A stretch of 64,000 nt of DNA from Antedon mediterranea. Its lineage: Eukaryota > Echinodermata > Crinoidea > Comatulida > Antedonidae. Made by a program: the position numbers and the translations under genes. Below are positions 23,221 through 34,640 of the stretch, in pieces; position 1 is the first letter of the stretch; the number at the start of each line of letters is the position of its first letter. The DNA is taken from positions 34,295,648-34,359,647 of the forward strand of contig NC_092673.1 of NCBI RefSeq assembly GCF_964355755.1, read 5' to 3'. The notes beneath the pieces were generated by a model. The model was not told the origin of the DNA, did not search any database, and worked only from the letters and a program-made list of their open reading frames with translations.

Positions 23221-23344
23221 AAAATACAGACATGGATATTTGGGTAGATGCAACCGCACTATACTGCCAGCCTGCGAAATCACAACTATTAGAAACCATT
23301 TCCAGTCAGAGGCATATGTTGGGTTCAAATATCCAAATATTTAG
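23221..23344 (+). CDS. Orphan terminal exon resembling the P2X7 intracellular domain
   Basis: A good acceptor (TTCTTCTGTTATAG) precedes an open frame of 40 codons ending TAG 23342-23344. The peptide contains YRHGYLGRCNRTILPACEI followed by TTIRNHF and AYVGFKYP. This follows the pattern of the P2X purinoceptor 7 intracellular domain end: Tyr-Arg, Leu-Gly-x-x-x-Arg, Ile-Pro-x-Cys, Ile-Arg-x-x-Phe, Tyr-x-Gly-Phe. That domain occurs alone or fused in many invertebrate proteins. No upstream exon of the same gene is visible; the 1.78-kb transposon lies just upstream. It may be the 3' end of a gene split by insertions, or a remnant. Confidence 0.45.
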
Positions 23345-23907
23345 AAATAGGAGTATGGCAGGTCTTAATAAATTGTTCAATTTTGTAAATTAAATAAAGT
23401 TTTCACAGAGTATGATTTAGTACCTGTAACAAGAGGCGTATCAGGCCAACCAACAGCTAGCTGAATGCACGAGGCATTTATCTTTTACGTAAGATTACTT
23501 TCATTTAGAACCACAAGCAGTACATTGATGGCAGCAACACGGACTTCTTTTTGTGTTATACCTACTGTACACTGTACCTTCTGTATCTTTATTTATGATG
23601 CCGATATGTGAACTATGACTTAATAAGGCCTACTCTAGCTGGATACTGATTGGTCTCACTGGGCCTAGCCTAGCCTGCTATACGACTATGAATGATGTCC
23701 AAGAAGAGCCATGCCTTTTGCAGGCCCTCCTGGCCCTTCCTTGTCTAGCTAGGGGCCTACCTCTAATCTAGGATAGATTGCATCCGGCCTGTGTTTTTGG
23801 AACCAGTTAGGTGGTTTATGTGAGATAGGAAGCTAGCCGTGCTAACTAAAATGCATATCTTTAAATCAGAAAAGAATTTGTTAACTCGTAACTCACCGTA
23901 CACCACT

Positions 23908-25200
23908 CTAAATTAGAAACTGGTGGGCCGGTCGTGGCCCTCTATTAGCCTCCCTCGTCTTCTGAAATTGTCTTTTAAATAGTATGGTAGTGTCAACTTC
24001 TACTGTACTGGCAGAGAGAGCATTCCATGAATTTACGACTCGTTGGGTAAAAAAATTACTACGGCAATTTAATCGAGCAATAATTCTTTTCACTGTGGCT
24101 AAAGATACGGTACCGTATCCTAACTTCCGTTTGCTAAAGGTACGGTAAAATTGCATTACGTCATAGTCAGCCAATGGGGTGTGGTACGTGTGTGACGTCA
24201 TCGTATAAGGACTTGGGGTTTTTTTTCATATCGCGAAAACAGTGATCAACCGGCGTCTTAACATTTTCTTTATTATGCTTCATTTATCGCTATTATCCCC
24301 GTCGTCTGACAAAACTAAATGTAGCCTAGGCCTACGTCTGATATTATTGATAGGCTAAAATATGTTGATTTTAATTCTAGAATACAGAAATTTACCGTTT
24401 CAAAAGAGGTCTACTACGTACTATAACCATGCTATATAGCCTCGGTATATGAGTTTGTTTGCCAAGCTGGGGCCAGCTGCATGTGTGCGCTGATTTCTGT
24501 GACTTAGACTAAGACCTGGGAGCTAGGCCTATTGTCTAAATCATAGTATTTGAGGGCCTCTTTATTGTCCGCATTTGCTTTTTGTTTATGGTCACCATCT
24601 GTAAACAAAGTTTATTAAAAAATATAGGCCTAAATAGGCAGTTTGTAATAAAAATAAAACCCTCATAGTAACTATAGGCCTATGGACGAATGAACTAGAC
24701 GCAACACAATTTCCAACATTGAATTATAATTCCTTTACTTCTAATTTGGCTATCAACATATTTCTACTGTAGTGCAAGTGTTTAATGTTGTATAATGAAA
24801 TAATATTTGAGATTGAGTGCATGATTTTAGTCTTTAGTAAACGGAAGTTAGGATACGGTACCGTATCTTTAGCCACGGCGTATTCTTTTTCAATTTAAGT
24901 TTATGACCCCTAGTGGCGGGAATGGTATATTCAGACTTTTGAAAAAGTAAATCACTATCAATAGGCTATAGCCTCTTTGTTGGAAAGAAAATTATATATT
25001 TGAATCAAGTCCCCTCTATGTCGTCTTTCTCCTAAGGTTGTTAAATTAAAAACTTTTAACCTATCTGCATAGGGCATGCCATGCAAACTAGGTGGTAGCC
25101 TAGTTGCTCTCCTCTCTAAACTTTTTCTAATAATAGAATGTCTTTCCTTATTAGTTGAGGAGACCATGCCTGGACTGCAAATTCAAGATGAGGCCCGACA
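23908..25200 (-). mobile_element. LINE reverse-transcriptase C-terminus, interrupted
   Basis: On the minus strand, 25167 down to about 24880 encodes RRATRLPPSLHGMPYADRL followed by LGERRHRGDLIQIYNFL. About 24094 down to 23908 continues with NCRSNFFTQRVVNSWNALSA. Both match the conserved end of LINE (CR1-like) RT proteins, where a RRxRGDxIxxY segment precedes FFTxRVxxxWNxLP. The two halves are parted by the insert at 24095-24876. The element is 5'-truncated and has lost its own coding integrity. Confidence 0.75.
24095..24876. mobile_element. TIR element inserted into a LINE
   Basis: A 38-bp sequence beginning GTGGCTAAAGATACGGTACC (24095-24132) recurs exactly as its reverse complement at 24839-24876. 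Each TIR contains the palindrome GATACGGTACCGTATC. Similar GAAAAGAAT words (minus strand) flank both sides and may be a diverged target duplication. The interior (about 700 bp) is non-coding. The insertion splits a recognisable LINE protein, so it is younger than the LINE. Confidence 0.75.
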
Positions 25201-25630
25201 AATCTAATATAAAGCGATTTAATCATATCAACTGATTTATATTTAATAGATCTTTTAAACAAAGATTAAATCTATAGCCCAGAAGATGCTGTACTTAGTA
25301 CTTACAAAACCTACGCCTAACCTTCAACACTTGCCTCCACTCCGATCCCCTGCTGCTGACGAAAAGATACTTGCTCTCTCCTCACACGCAAACGTGTCCA
25401 TGACTAGACTATACCAATTTCCCTTATGGGGAACCAGTACTACCTATGTATGTAGCATAATGCACTACGCATTATCGACGCATATCCTCTTTGGAATAAA
25501 ATATCAGGCATTGTGCTTAATGTGTTTATACCAACAAAACAAATATAAAATTGAAGTACCTTCAAATTTTTAAAAAAATTAATAGGCCTCTTGGTTGATA
25601 CCATTATCATTTATTTTTTATTCCCTATCT
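25200..25630. other. Intergenic stretch, no gene seen
   Basis: A 95-codon frame on the plus strand (25286-25573) has no family signature and no splice support. Nothing else is recognised. Confidence 0.35.
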
Positions 25631-25744
25631 CGAGGTACGGTATTCATAGCGTCATTTCGACGATCAAGCATTCTCTACTTCTACGGAGCGCCATTTATGC
25701 CTTTATTTACTTACGAAATAGAAATAGTACTTCGGTAGCTGCTC

Positions 25745-28700
25745 CAGTGGACCAAATTTAGCACTAGTGGAGCGCAGTAATATAAAATAGAAATAAGTTA
25801 CTAATTTTAATATCTTTTCGTATGGTAATACACTGTGCTCAAGTGGACACAATTTGGCTCCAGTGAGGAGCACAGTGATATAAAATAGAAATAAGTCACT
25901 GAATATTAGGCCTAATATCTTTTCGTACTGTATGTTAATACACTGTGCTCAAGTGGACCCAATTTGGAGCCAGGGGAGCACAGTGATATAAAATAGAAAT
26001 AAGTCACTGAATGTTAATATCTTTTCGTATGTTAATACACTGTGCTCAAGTGGACCCAATTTGGCGCCAGGAGAGCACAGTGATATAAAATAGAAATAAG
26101 TCACTGAATTTTAATATCTTTTCGTATGTTAATACACTGTGCTCAAGTGGACCCAATTTGGCGCCAGGAGAGCACAGTGATATAAAATAGAAATAAGTCA
26201 CTGAATTTTAATATCTTTTCGTATGTTAATACACTGTGCTCAAGTGGACCCAATTTGGAGCCAGGGGAGCACAGTGATATAAAATAGAAAAAAGTCATTG
26301 AATTTTAATATCTTTTCGTATGTTAATACACTGTGCTCAAGTGGACCCAATTTGGAGCCAGGGGAGCAGCACAGTGATATAAAATAGAAATAAGTCATTG
26401 AATGTTAATATATTTTCGTATGTTAATACACTGTGCTCAAGTGGACCTAATTTGGCGCCAGTGGAGCACAGTGATATAAAATAGAAATAAGTCATTGAAT
26501 GTTAATATATTTTCGTATGTTAATACACTGTGCTCAAGTGGACCTAATTTGGCGCCAGTGGAGCACAGTGATATAAAATAGAAATAAGTCACTGAATGTT
26601 AATATCTTTTCGTATGTTAATACACTGTGCTCAAGAAGTGGACCCAATTTGGAGCCAGGGGAGCACAGTGATATAAAATAGAAATAAGTCACTGAATGTT
26701 AATATCTTTTCGTATGTTAATACACTGTGCTCAAGAAGTGGACCCAATTTGGAGCCAAGGGAGCACAGTGATATAAAATAGAAATAAGTCACTGAAAGTT
26801 AATATCTTTTCGTATGTTAATACACTGTGCTCAAGAAGTGGACCCAATTTGGCGCCAGTGGAGAACAGTGATAAAAAATAGAAATAAGTCAATTTGGAGC
26901 CAAGGGAGCACAGTGATATAAAATAGAAATAAGTCACTGAAAGTTAATATCTTTTCGTATGTTAATACACTGTGCTCAAGAAGTGGACCCAATTTGGAGC
27001 CAAGGGAGCACAGTGATATAAAATAGAAATAAGTCACTGAAAGTTAATATCTTTTTGTATGTTAATACACTGTGCTCAAGAAGTGGACCCAATTTGGCGC
27101 CAGTGGAGAACAGTGATAAAAAATAGAAATAAGTCACTGAATTTTAATATCTTTTCGTATGTTAATACACTGTGCTCAAGTGGACACAATTTGGAGCCAG
27201 GAGAGCACAGTGATATAAAATAGAAATAAGTCACTGAATGTTAATATCTTTTCGTATGTTAATACACTGTGCATGCTCAAGTGGACCCAATTTGGAGCCA
27301 GTGGAGCACAGTGATATAAATAGAAATAAGTCACTGAATTTTAATATCTTTTCGTATGTTAATACACTGTGCTCAAGTGGACCCAATTTGGAGCCAGTGG
27401 AGCACAGTGATATAAAATAGAAAAAAAGTCACTGAATTTTAATATCTTTTCGTATGTTAATACACTGTGCTCAAGTGGACCCAATTTGGCGCAAGGAGAG
27501 CACAGTGATATAAAATAGAAATAAGTCATTGAATGTTAATATATTTTCGTATGTTAATACACTGTGCTCAAGTGGACCTAATTTGGCGCCAGTGGAGCAC
27601 AGTGATATAAAATGGAAAAAGTCACTGAATTTTAATATCTTTTCGTATTTAATATACACTATGCTCAAGTGGACCCGATTTGGAGCCAGGGGAGCACTGT
27701 GATATAAAATAGAAATAAGTCACTGAATTTTAATATCTTTTCGTATGTTAATACACTGTGCTCAAGAAGTGGACCCAATTTGGAGCCAGGGGAGCACAGT
27801 GATATAAAATAGAAATAAGTCACTGAATGTTAATATCTTTTCGTATGTTAATACACTGTGCTCAAGAAGTGGACCCAATTTGGAGCCAGGGGAGCACAGT
27901 GATATAAAATAGAAATAAGTCACTGAATGTTAATATCTTTTCGTATGTTAATACACTGTGCTCAAGAAGTGGACCCAATTTGGCGCCAGTGGAGAACAGT
28001 GATAAAAATAGAAATAAGTCACTGAATTTTAATATCTTTTCGTATGTTAATACACTGTGCATACTCAAGTGGACCCAATTTGGAGCCAGTGGAGCACAGT
28101 GATATAAATAGAAATAAGTCACTGAATTTTAATATCTTTTCGTATGTTAATACACTGTGCTCAAGTGGACCCAATTTAGAGCCAGTGGAGCACAGTGATA
28201 TAAAATAGAGAAAAGTCACTGAATTTTAATATCTTTTCGTATGTTAATACACTGTGCTCAAGTGGACCCAATTTGGCGCAAGGAGAGCACAGTGATATAA
28301 AATAGAAATAAGTCATCGAATGTTAATATATTTTCGTATGTTAATACCTGTGCTCAAGTGGACCTAATTTGGCGCCAGTGGAGCACAGTGATATAAAATG
28401 GAAAAAGTCACTGAATTTTAATATCTTTTCGTATTTAACATACACTATGCTCAAGTGGACCCGATTTGGAGCCAGGGGAGCACTGTGATATAAAATAGAA
28501 ATAAGTCACTGAATGTTAATATCTTTTCGTATGTTAATACACTGTGCTCAAGTGGACCCAATTTGGCGCCAGGAGAGCACAGTGATAGAAAATAGAAATA
28601 AGTCATTGAATGTTAATATATTTTCGTATGTTAATACACTGTACTCAAGTGGACCTAATTTGGCGCCAGTGGAGCACAGTGATATAAAATGGAAAAAGTC

Positions 28701-29125
28701 ACTGAATTTTAATATCTTTTCGTATTTAATATACACTATGCTCAAGTGGACCCGATTTGGAGCCAGGGGAGCACTGTGATATAAAATAGAAATAAGTCAC
28801 TGAATTTTAATATCTTTTCGTATGTTAATACACTGTGCTCAAGTGGACCCAATTTGGCACAAGGGGAGTACAGTTATATAAAATAGAAATAAAGTCACTA
28901 CATTTTAATACAATACCGTATCTCATTTGTATCTAATACACTGAGCTCAATGGACTCAATTTGGCACGAGCGGAGCGGAGGGATATAAAATAGAAATAAA
29001 ATCACTAAAATGTTATATCTCATTCGTATGTTAATAAACTGTGCTCAAGTGGACCCAATTCGGCACCAGTGGAGCACAGTGATAGTAATAAGTTACCGGT
29101 ACTGAATTTTAATATCTTTTCAATT
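25745..29125 (+). repeat. Satellite array, 98-bp monomer, about 33 copies
   Basis: The monomer begins TAATATCTTTTCGTATGTTA and contains CACTGTGCTC ... GAGCACAGTG, a 10-bp inverted pair around a CAAGTGGACCCAATTTGG(C/A)GCCA core. A 101-bp variant carries an extra AAG (CAAGAAGTGG). Marker variants recur with a spacing of about 785-790 bp (CTGTGCATGCTCAAG at 27268 and CTGTGCATACTCAAG at 28059; ACTATGCTCAAG at about 27659, 28446 and 28737), showing a higher-order repeat of about eight monomers. Edge copies (25.75-25.9 and 28.85-29.1 kb) are the most diverged, as expected for unequal exchange. Short frames on both strands are by-products. Confidence 0.95.
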
Positions 29126-29529
29126 CACATTTATTTACTCATCGTTTATAAATACAGTTTCATAGCATAAATGATGGCAAGGATCCTGCATGGAGAAGTT
29201 TACACTTCTGTTTTCGCAGGACCCTTTTACATAAAAAACATAAAACAATAAACACAACATAATAGATACAAAATTTAAAAAAACATTTCCTATATACATT
29301 TTAGAGTTGTTCATCAACAAAAAGCATTAGTGTTTTTATAATATCATTATTTATACATTTTATGAAGATATTCAGTTTATTACTTCCAGTACATGTGGAT
29401 TCTTTCTTTTATTATAGCAAAACTATGAATACATATAATATAAAACAGGCTATGTGTGTATACTCGCACACACCAACACAACGCATAATATATGCATATA
29501 TATTTTATGAGTAAAGCATTTTAAGTTCT

Positions 29530-29590
29530 GTAATTCGTATGCTCTGTGCTCAAGTGGACCAAATTTGGCGCCAATTAAGCACATCGTCAC
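29530..29590 (+). repeat. Isolated satellite fragment
   Basis: One partial monomer (GCTCTGTGCTCAAGTGGACC ... GGCGCCAATTAAGCACA) lies 400 bp beyond the array. Confidence 0.75.
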
Positions 29591-29990
29591 ATACAAAAAC
29601 ATTAAGAAAATATACGTCTGGAATTCAAAATGCAGCTATATTTCTCAAAATTTGCTCAGCCCCAAGCATGGTGGGGTACTGAAGATTCTTATACATGTTG
29701 TTTGAAAAAATAATAGATTCAGGAGAACCTTGCAGCTCTATTTTAAACAGTTTGGTATGCCGTGCGTTGTGTTATGCAAATGAGTTTGTGCAGGTGTATT
29801 ATGGTGAAGATGGTGTGTAGTCATTCGCGGTCAACACGCCACACTGTTAAATCTTGATGTTGTTAATCTTTACATTAGAAGATTGTTCAAATCATGTAAA
29901 TAAAATATTTTCCTCAACAACCCTCAAAATATCTCTCTTTCAAAATGAAATAAAAATAATATTCATTATTTTCCATTAAAAAAAGAATTC

Positions 29991-30099
29991 TGTAGAGGTT
30001 CGAACCCGATCTACTAGAGCTGAGAGCACCCAAAGCTGAGCATTACCCTTAGGCCACAAAGTAGTACATGAATGAACAGATGATAATAGTCTATTTATA
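29991..30099 (-). repeat. tRNA-like unit with upstream TATA box (copy 1)
   Basis: On the minus strand, TATAAATA (30092-30099) is followed about 30 bases later by a tRNA-like body with an A box (TGGCCTAAGGG) and a perfect B box (GGTTCGAACCT). The preceding word TACGTAATACACG is shared with copy 2 at 34.25 kb. The arms do not form a clean cloverleaf, so a Pol III SINE or tRNA-like repeat is likelier than a functional tRNA. Confidence 0.6.
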
Positions 30100-30640
30100 C
30101 GTGTATTACGTAATTCATCATCACTTAAAGCACATCCTCTCAAACTACGAACTAACATTTACAACACCTTCAATTTTCATACAGTCCAAGATAGCATGCA
30201 TCTACAACTGGGCTGCCTTGCCTACAGGTCTGCAGATGGTCTTGTTCCGGAATACCTTGTCCTGCGTCTTGCCAGAATTCCAAATCATCGATGTACCCGA
30301 AGTGTCAGTGAAAGGAAATTTGTCGTCCCTTTCCCTAAAACTGAAACTTTTAAGAACAGCTTCATCTATAGAGCACCAACATACCTGAATTTGCTACCCA
30401 CCAAACTAAGAAATGCGTTAACAATAAATAATTTTAAGTCTGCTCTAAAAAAATATTTAATCCCAAAAGAAAAAACTCAACGTTTTGTATAGTATTTTAA
30501 GCTATATTTTTGTATTTAAGTACATATATAAATTTTTATATTTTTTGAACATAGTTTTTTCATATATGTTTTTGACTGTCTGCATATGTTGTTTAGGGTC
30601 ACCCTCACAAAATAAGGTTTAATAAAAAAATAAAATAGAA
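30100..30640 (+). mobile_element. 5'-truncated LINE fragment
   Basis: Two overlapping frames encode the last part of a LINE ORF2: LGCLAYRSADGLVPEYL, then RNHRCTRS-like, then FKNSFIYRAPTYLNLLPTKL and FKSALKKYL. This matches the end of the LINE at 42.6-43.1 kb (LAYRA..., FSYKAPMYFKMIP, FKRELKEFI). A frameshift near 30190 breaks it. The tail is GGTTTAATAAAAAAATAAAA. Confidence 0.7.
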
Positions 30641-30905
30641 ATAAAGTCACTAAATTTTGATATCTTTTCGTATGTTAATACAATGTGCTCAAGTGGACCT
30701 AATTTGGCCCCAGTGGAGCACAGTGATAATAGAAATAAACTCACTAAATTTTAATATCTTTTCGTATAAAACACTGTGCTCAAGTGGACACAATTTGGTA
30801 CCAGGAGAGCAGTGATATAAAATAGAAATAAAGTCACTCAAGTTTCAATCTTTTCGTGTGTTAATACACTGTGTTCAAGTGGACCCAATTTGGCGCCAGT
30901 GGATT
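30640..30905 (+). repeat. Three diverged satellite monomers
   Basis: These carry the same ATCTTTTCGTATGTTAATAC and GTGCTCAAGTGGAC words as the main array, but with deletions and substitutions. They directly abut the right arm of the inverted duplication. Confidence 0.8.
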
Positions 30906-31439
30906 TTTTTTTTAATGGAAAATAATGAATATTGTTTTTCTTTTATTTTGAAAGAGAGATATTTTGAGGATTGTAAATGTCAAGTGGAACTTTTTTTAAA
31001 TCAGAAACAAAGTTTAAATAGACTGCCATAAAACCTCGAAAAGAAACCCATGTGCTCCTTCATTTTTAGTACTCTTGGGTGGGCTTCTTTTCCACATGGA
31101 GTTCTTTTCAAGATTACTTTTGCAAACTAAACGACGAGAGGAACTGCTAGCTTCCCGCCCGGAAAATATTTTATTTACATGATTTGAAAAATCTTCTAAT
31201 GTAAATAATTAACAGCATCAAAATTTAACAGTGTGGCGTGTTGACCGCGAATGACTAACATACCATCTTTACCATAATACACCTGCACAGACTCATTTGT
31301 ATAACAACGCACGCACATACCAAACTGTTTAAAATAGAGCTACAAGGTACCCGAAATGACATCTATTATGTTTTCAAACAACATGCATAAGAATCTTCAG
31401 TACCCCACCATGCTTGGGGCTGAGCAAAGAAAATTTTTG

Positions 31440-31998
31440 AAAAAAAGAGCTGTATGTGGGTAGGTTCCGAAAAAATATGGCGTTACATGATTTGAATGAA
31501 ACAAACTATATAAGACTCACCAGGACAATATATGAGCTTGTTACCCGGAAAGTGCACCTATTCATTGAAATATAAAATTAAATATTAAGTCTCCAGTACT
31601 AGCCCATCCATGGTTGAGGCAGATCAATGAAAATAGAGCCCAGAAATGCACTTACTCATACTTATTACTATACATAGTCCCCTATGATAATTATGATAAT
31701 GTTAAAATTTCAACTATCCAGATGTGACTTCAACATTTTAAGTGGGGTTTTCTACTTTAACAACTCGACTTCGTATATGCCTATGGCCTAGCCCGGCGGC
31801 GGAATTAACTTCGAAATTGGTCGGAAATCGGAATCTTTGCAAATATTCTATATTTGATCTTATTTCACTCTCCATTAACCCCATACAAAAACTATCTGAG
31901 ACTATCTGTTTAAAACATGTTTATTCTGGGACGGTGCGACCATACACACCAAACTACTATAAAGAATCGGACATTTCGCTACCAATGTTGCAACATTG
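31440..31998. other. Gene-less stretch
   Basis: No supported gene. The 85-codon frame at 31742-31999 has no recognisable domain and runs into the TIR of the next element. Confidence 0.4.
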
Positions 31999-31999
31999 A

Positions 32000-32549
32000 T
32001 TAAAGATGTATTGTCCCGTGAAACACAAAAAATGAAAAAAAAAAAATATTCTAAATTTAAATTGGCCATATCAAAGTAATATTAAAGTTATTCACTTTAA
32101 GTCGAAAATTCGAGCCAAAAACAACAGTTTACGTAATTAACAGGTAAATTAATTAGATTACATTTCGTCTGAGAAATCGTCTGAGAAAGTAAACAAAGAT
32201 TTCAAACCATGAGTATGCATTATGCATGATGCTAATTAGGATTGTTTTCAACTCATCACGGTTGAGAAGGTGTTTTCACACAGATCGCGAGGAAGTTTTA
32301 TGATTATGCATACAGAGTAGCCAAACAAGCGCATTGCATTATGGGATATGTTTTGATTGAAAACTTTGACTGGAAGTCAAAGTTATTTTTTGAACAAAAA
32401 AACATCTGTATTTCGGTTAAATTATTATTTTTTGACTAATTTTTGGTGAAAGTTAATAACTATTATGATACTTCAAAATGACCCACTTTTTTTTCGAAAT
32501 TTAAAAAAAAAAATTTTTTTGGAATTCGTCAAAGGGACAATACATCAAT
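32000..32549. mobile_element. TIR element, copy 1 (TTAAAGATGTATTGTCCC family)
   Basis: The left end TTAAAGATGTATTGTCCC matches the reverse complement of the right end (GGGACAATACATC). The interior contains a hairpin word AACTTTGACTGGAAGTCAAAGTT, which breaks as two half-palindromes. A full-length copy in inverse orientation lies at 40979-41533, so the family is confirmed by two copies. No coding capacity. Confidence 0.85.
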
Positions 32550-32554
32550 AAATC

Positions 32555-33880
32555 AAAATTTAACAGTGGGGCGCGTTGACCGCGAATGACTAACAATACC
32601 ATCTTTCCCACTACACCTGCACAAACTCATTTGTATAACAACGAACGGCATACCAAACTATGATGAGAGATACATTCTCTTCTCAACACGTAACGAAGAT
32701 AATTAATTCATTTTTTACATTAAAATTGAGGTGTTCCTGATTGTTTAGTACTCTTCGGTACGGTTGCTTCTTTTCAACGGATAAGCTTCTTTTCCATGGA
32801 TAAGCTTCTTTTCCATATGGGGTTCTTTTCGAGATTACTTTTGTAAACTAAAGGAGGAAAGTTTCTAGATTCCCGCCCGGAAAATTGTATCTTTACATGA
32901 TTTGAATTTCTAATAAAGATTAACAAAATCAAAATTTAACTTTTAAATTTAATTTTGTGGCGTGTTCACCGCGTAGGACTAACAATACCATCTTCCCCAT
33001 TACACTTGCACAAACTCATTTGCATAACAACGCACGGCATACCAAACTGTTTAAAATAACTACAAGGTCCCCAGAAATGACACCTATAGTATGTTGAACC
33101 ATGATATATAAGAGTCTTCACTAACCCACCGTGATTGGGGCTGAGCAAAGACAATTTTGAAAAATATTTATTGAAATATGAAATTAAATATTAAGTCTCC
33201 AGTTAAGCTCACCATGGTTAAGGCAGAGCTAAGAATGAAAGCTTATTCCCCGGAAGTTATGAAACGAAATATATAAGTCTTCAGGACCAGCCGTACAATG
33301 GTGATTGTTTCCCAAGTGTGAGACATGCAATGCACGCGGCCATGACGGTAATTCAACAAAACAAAATTATGAAATACAAACAGAACTAGCACACAAAAGC
33401 CTGCTTACTAATTTTTAATATTTCTATAAATTTAGAAAACAATTACAATTATCACCTTTGATAATTATAATGTTAAATTTCAACTATCCAGATGCCAATT
33501 TTAGGTTGGGTTTTAAAAAACCCAATTCAATTTCGAAGATCCGCTTAAAACATATTTATTTATTTATTCTACCATAAACTTTTATTCACAACATATTAGT
33601 AGGCCTACAATACAATATCTTGCATGAAACGGATATTTAAAAGTTATGTGTAACAACGGTAGAATTACAATTCTAATGTAAAAGATTAACAAAATATAAA
33701 TGAAAAGTGTTGTGTTGATCGCGAATGACTAACAATACCATCTTTCCCACAGCACATGTGCATACTCATTTGCATAACAAACGCACGCCATACCAAACTA
33801 CGATGAGATAAAATTAATTCTCTTCTAAACACGTAACGACGTCAATTAATTCCCCTTTTTTACATTAAAATAAATTGAGG
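32555..33880 (+). repeat. Two or three copies of the GACCGCGAATGACTAACA block
   Basis: Blocks at about 32555-32720 and 33690-33880 share a GCGAATGACTAACAATACC word, ATACCAAACT and AACACGTAACGA in the same order; about 32935-33160 is a third, closer to the arm at 30.9-31.4 kb. With the inverted duplication this makes at least four copies within 4.5 kb. No function is seen. Confidence 0.7.
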
Positions 33881-34112
33881 GCGCTAAACATAACATTTAA
33901 ACCACCAAATCAGTTTGCGAGAGCCAAAAAAAAAAAAAAGATGGTAAATGTGCTCTCCCTGCCTCAGCACTAAGGCCCTGCCACAGCCTTTTAGGGTCGT
34001 TTCCACCACATCACCAGATGTATTGATGTTGTCGCCTCATGATGTGTGGTGGAAAGGGGGACGTGTGATCTGTGAACCCCAAACACAGTGGCTCGCATAG
34101 CCTTAACTCTAT

Positions 34113-34190
34113 TCCACCGACCAGCGTGGGAATCCAACCCACGACATACGTGTTGTTAACACAACGCTCAGACGACTGAGCTAACTGATC
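34113..34190 (-). repeat. tRNA-Asn-like SINE head
   Basis: On the minus strand the block reads as a tRNA: A box TTAGCTCAGTCG, an anticodon-loop-like GTGTTAACAAC (GTT anticodon) and B box GGTTGGATTCC. The flanking sequence at 33985-34110 (CACATCACCAGATG ... CATGATGTGTGG) is itself an imperfect inverted repeat and is probably the SINE body. Mismatches in the stems argue against a functional tRNA gene. Confidence 0.6.
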
Positions 34191-34252
34191 ATTTTGGTTT
34201 TAGCAAGGTTAATATGATATTTATGACGTAATGAACAATTACGTAATACACG

Positions 34253-34345
34253 TATAAATAGACTATTATCAGCTTTTCAGTCATGTAGTTGGTGGCGTAA
34301 CGGGTAATGCTCAGTTTTGAGTGCTATCGGCTGGGGTTCGAACCT
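34253..34345 (+). repeat. tRNA-like unit with upstream TATA box (copy 2)
   Basis: TATAAATA at 34253-34260 precedes a tRNA-like body from about 34286, with A box TGGCGTAACGGG and B box GGTTCGAACCT, then a T-rich stretch (TTTTTTTATTTTTTTT) suitable as a Pol III terminator. The upstream word TACGTAATACACG is shared with copy 1, which points the other way 4.2 kb upstream. Confidence 0.6.
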
Positions 34346-34439
34346 CGACGGATATTTTTTTATTTTTTTTAAATTTTTTAATAGAGATATGTGACACTGT
34401 ATTGTCGAACATGTATGGTACCATACCGGTAGGTATTCA

Positions 34440-34640
34440 AATATGCTTAATACAAAAAGATATTAAAATTCAGTGACTTAATTATTTCTATTTTATATCA
34501 CTTTGCTCTACTGGCTCCAAGTTGGGTCCACTTGAGCACAGTGTATTAACATACGAACAAATTAGTGACTTATTTCTATTTTATATCACTGTGCTTCTCT
34601 GGTGCTAAAGTTGATCCACTGAACCAGTTACCGTAGTACT
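34440..34640 (-). repeat. Inverted satellite monomers
   Basis: Two monomers of the 98-bp satellite occur in reverse complement (GTCCACTTGAGCACAGTG; TATTTCTATTTTATATCACT). They form the inner part of the right arm of the composite. Confidence 0.85.

Larger units (their letters stand above)
29646..31437. repeat. Inverted duplication flanking a LINE fragment
   Basis: The block at 29646-29975 recurs as its reverse complement at about 30905-31437. Landmarks are GCTCAGCCCCAAGCATGGTG with its complement, GTCATTCGCGGTCAACACGC with its complement, and CAAAATATCTCTCTTTCAAA. The right copy carries about 200 bp of extra sequence (30975-31170). The 930 bp between the arms holds a tRNA-like unit, a LINE fragment and satellite monomers. 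Confidence 0.8.

Noticed and set aside
26731-28779. Multiple 60-88-codon frames on both strands
   Set aside because: All lie inside satellite monomers and repeat the same peptide words.
25800-29100. CRISPR-like array of regularly spaced repeats
   Set aside because: The whole monomer, not just a short repeat, is conserved; there are no unique spacers and the genome is eukaryotic. It is a satellite.
34286-34345. Functional tRNA gene
   Set aside because: A and B boxes are good but acceptor and anticodon stems do not pair well, and a second copy shares the flanks.
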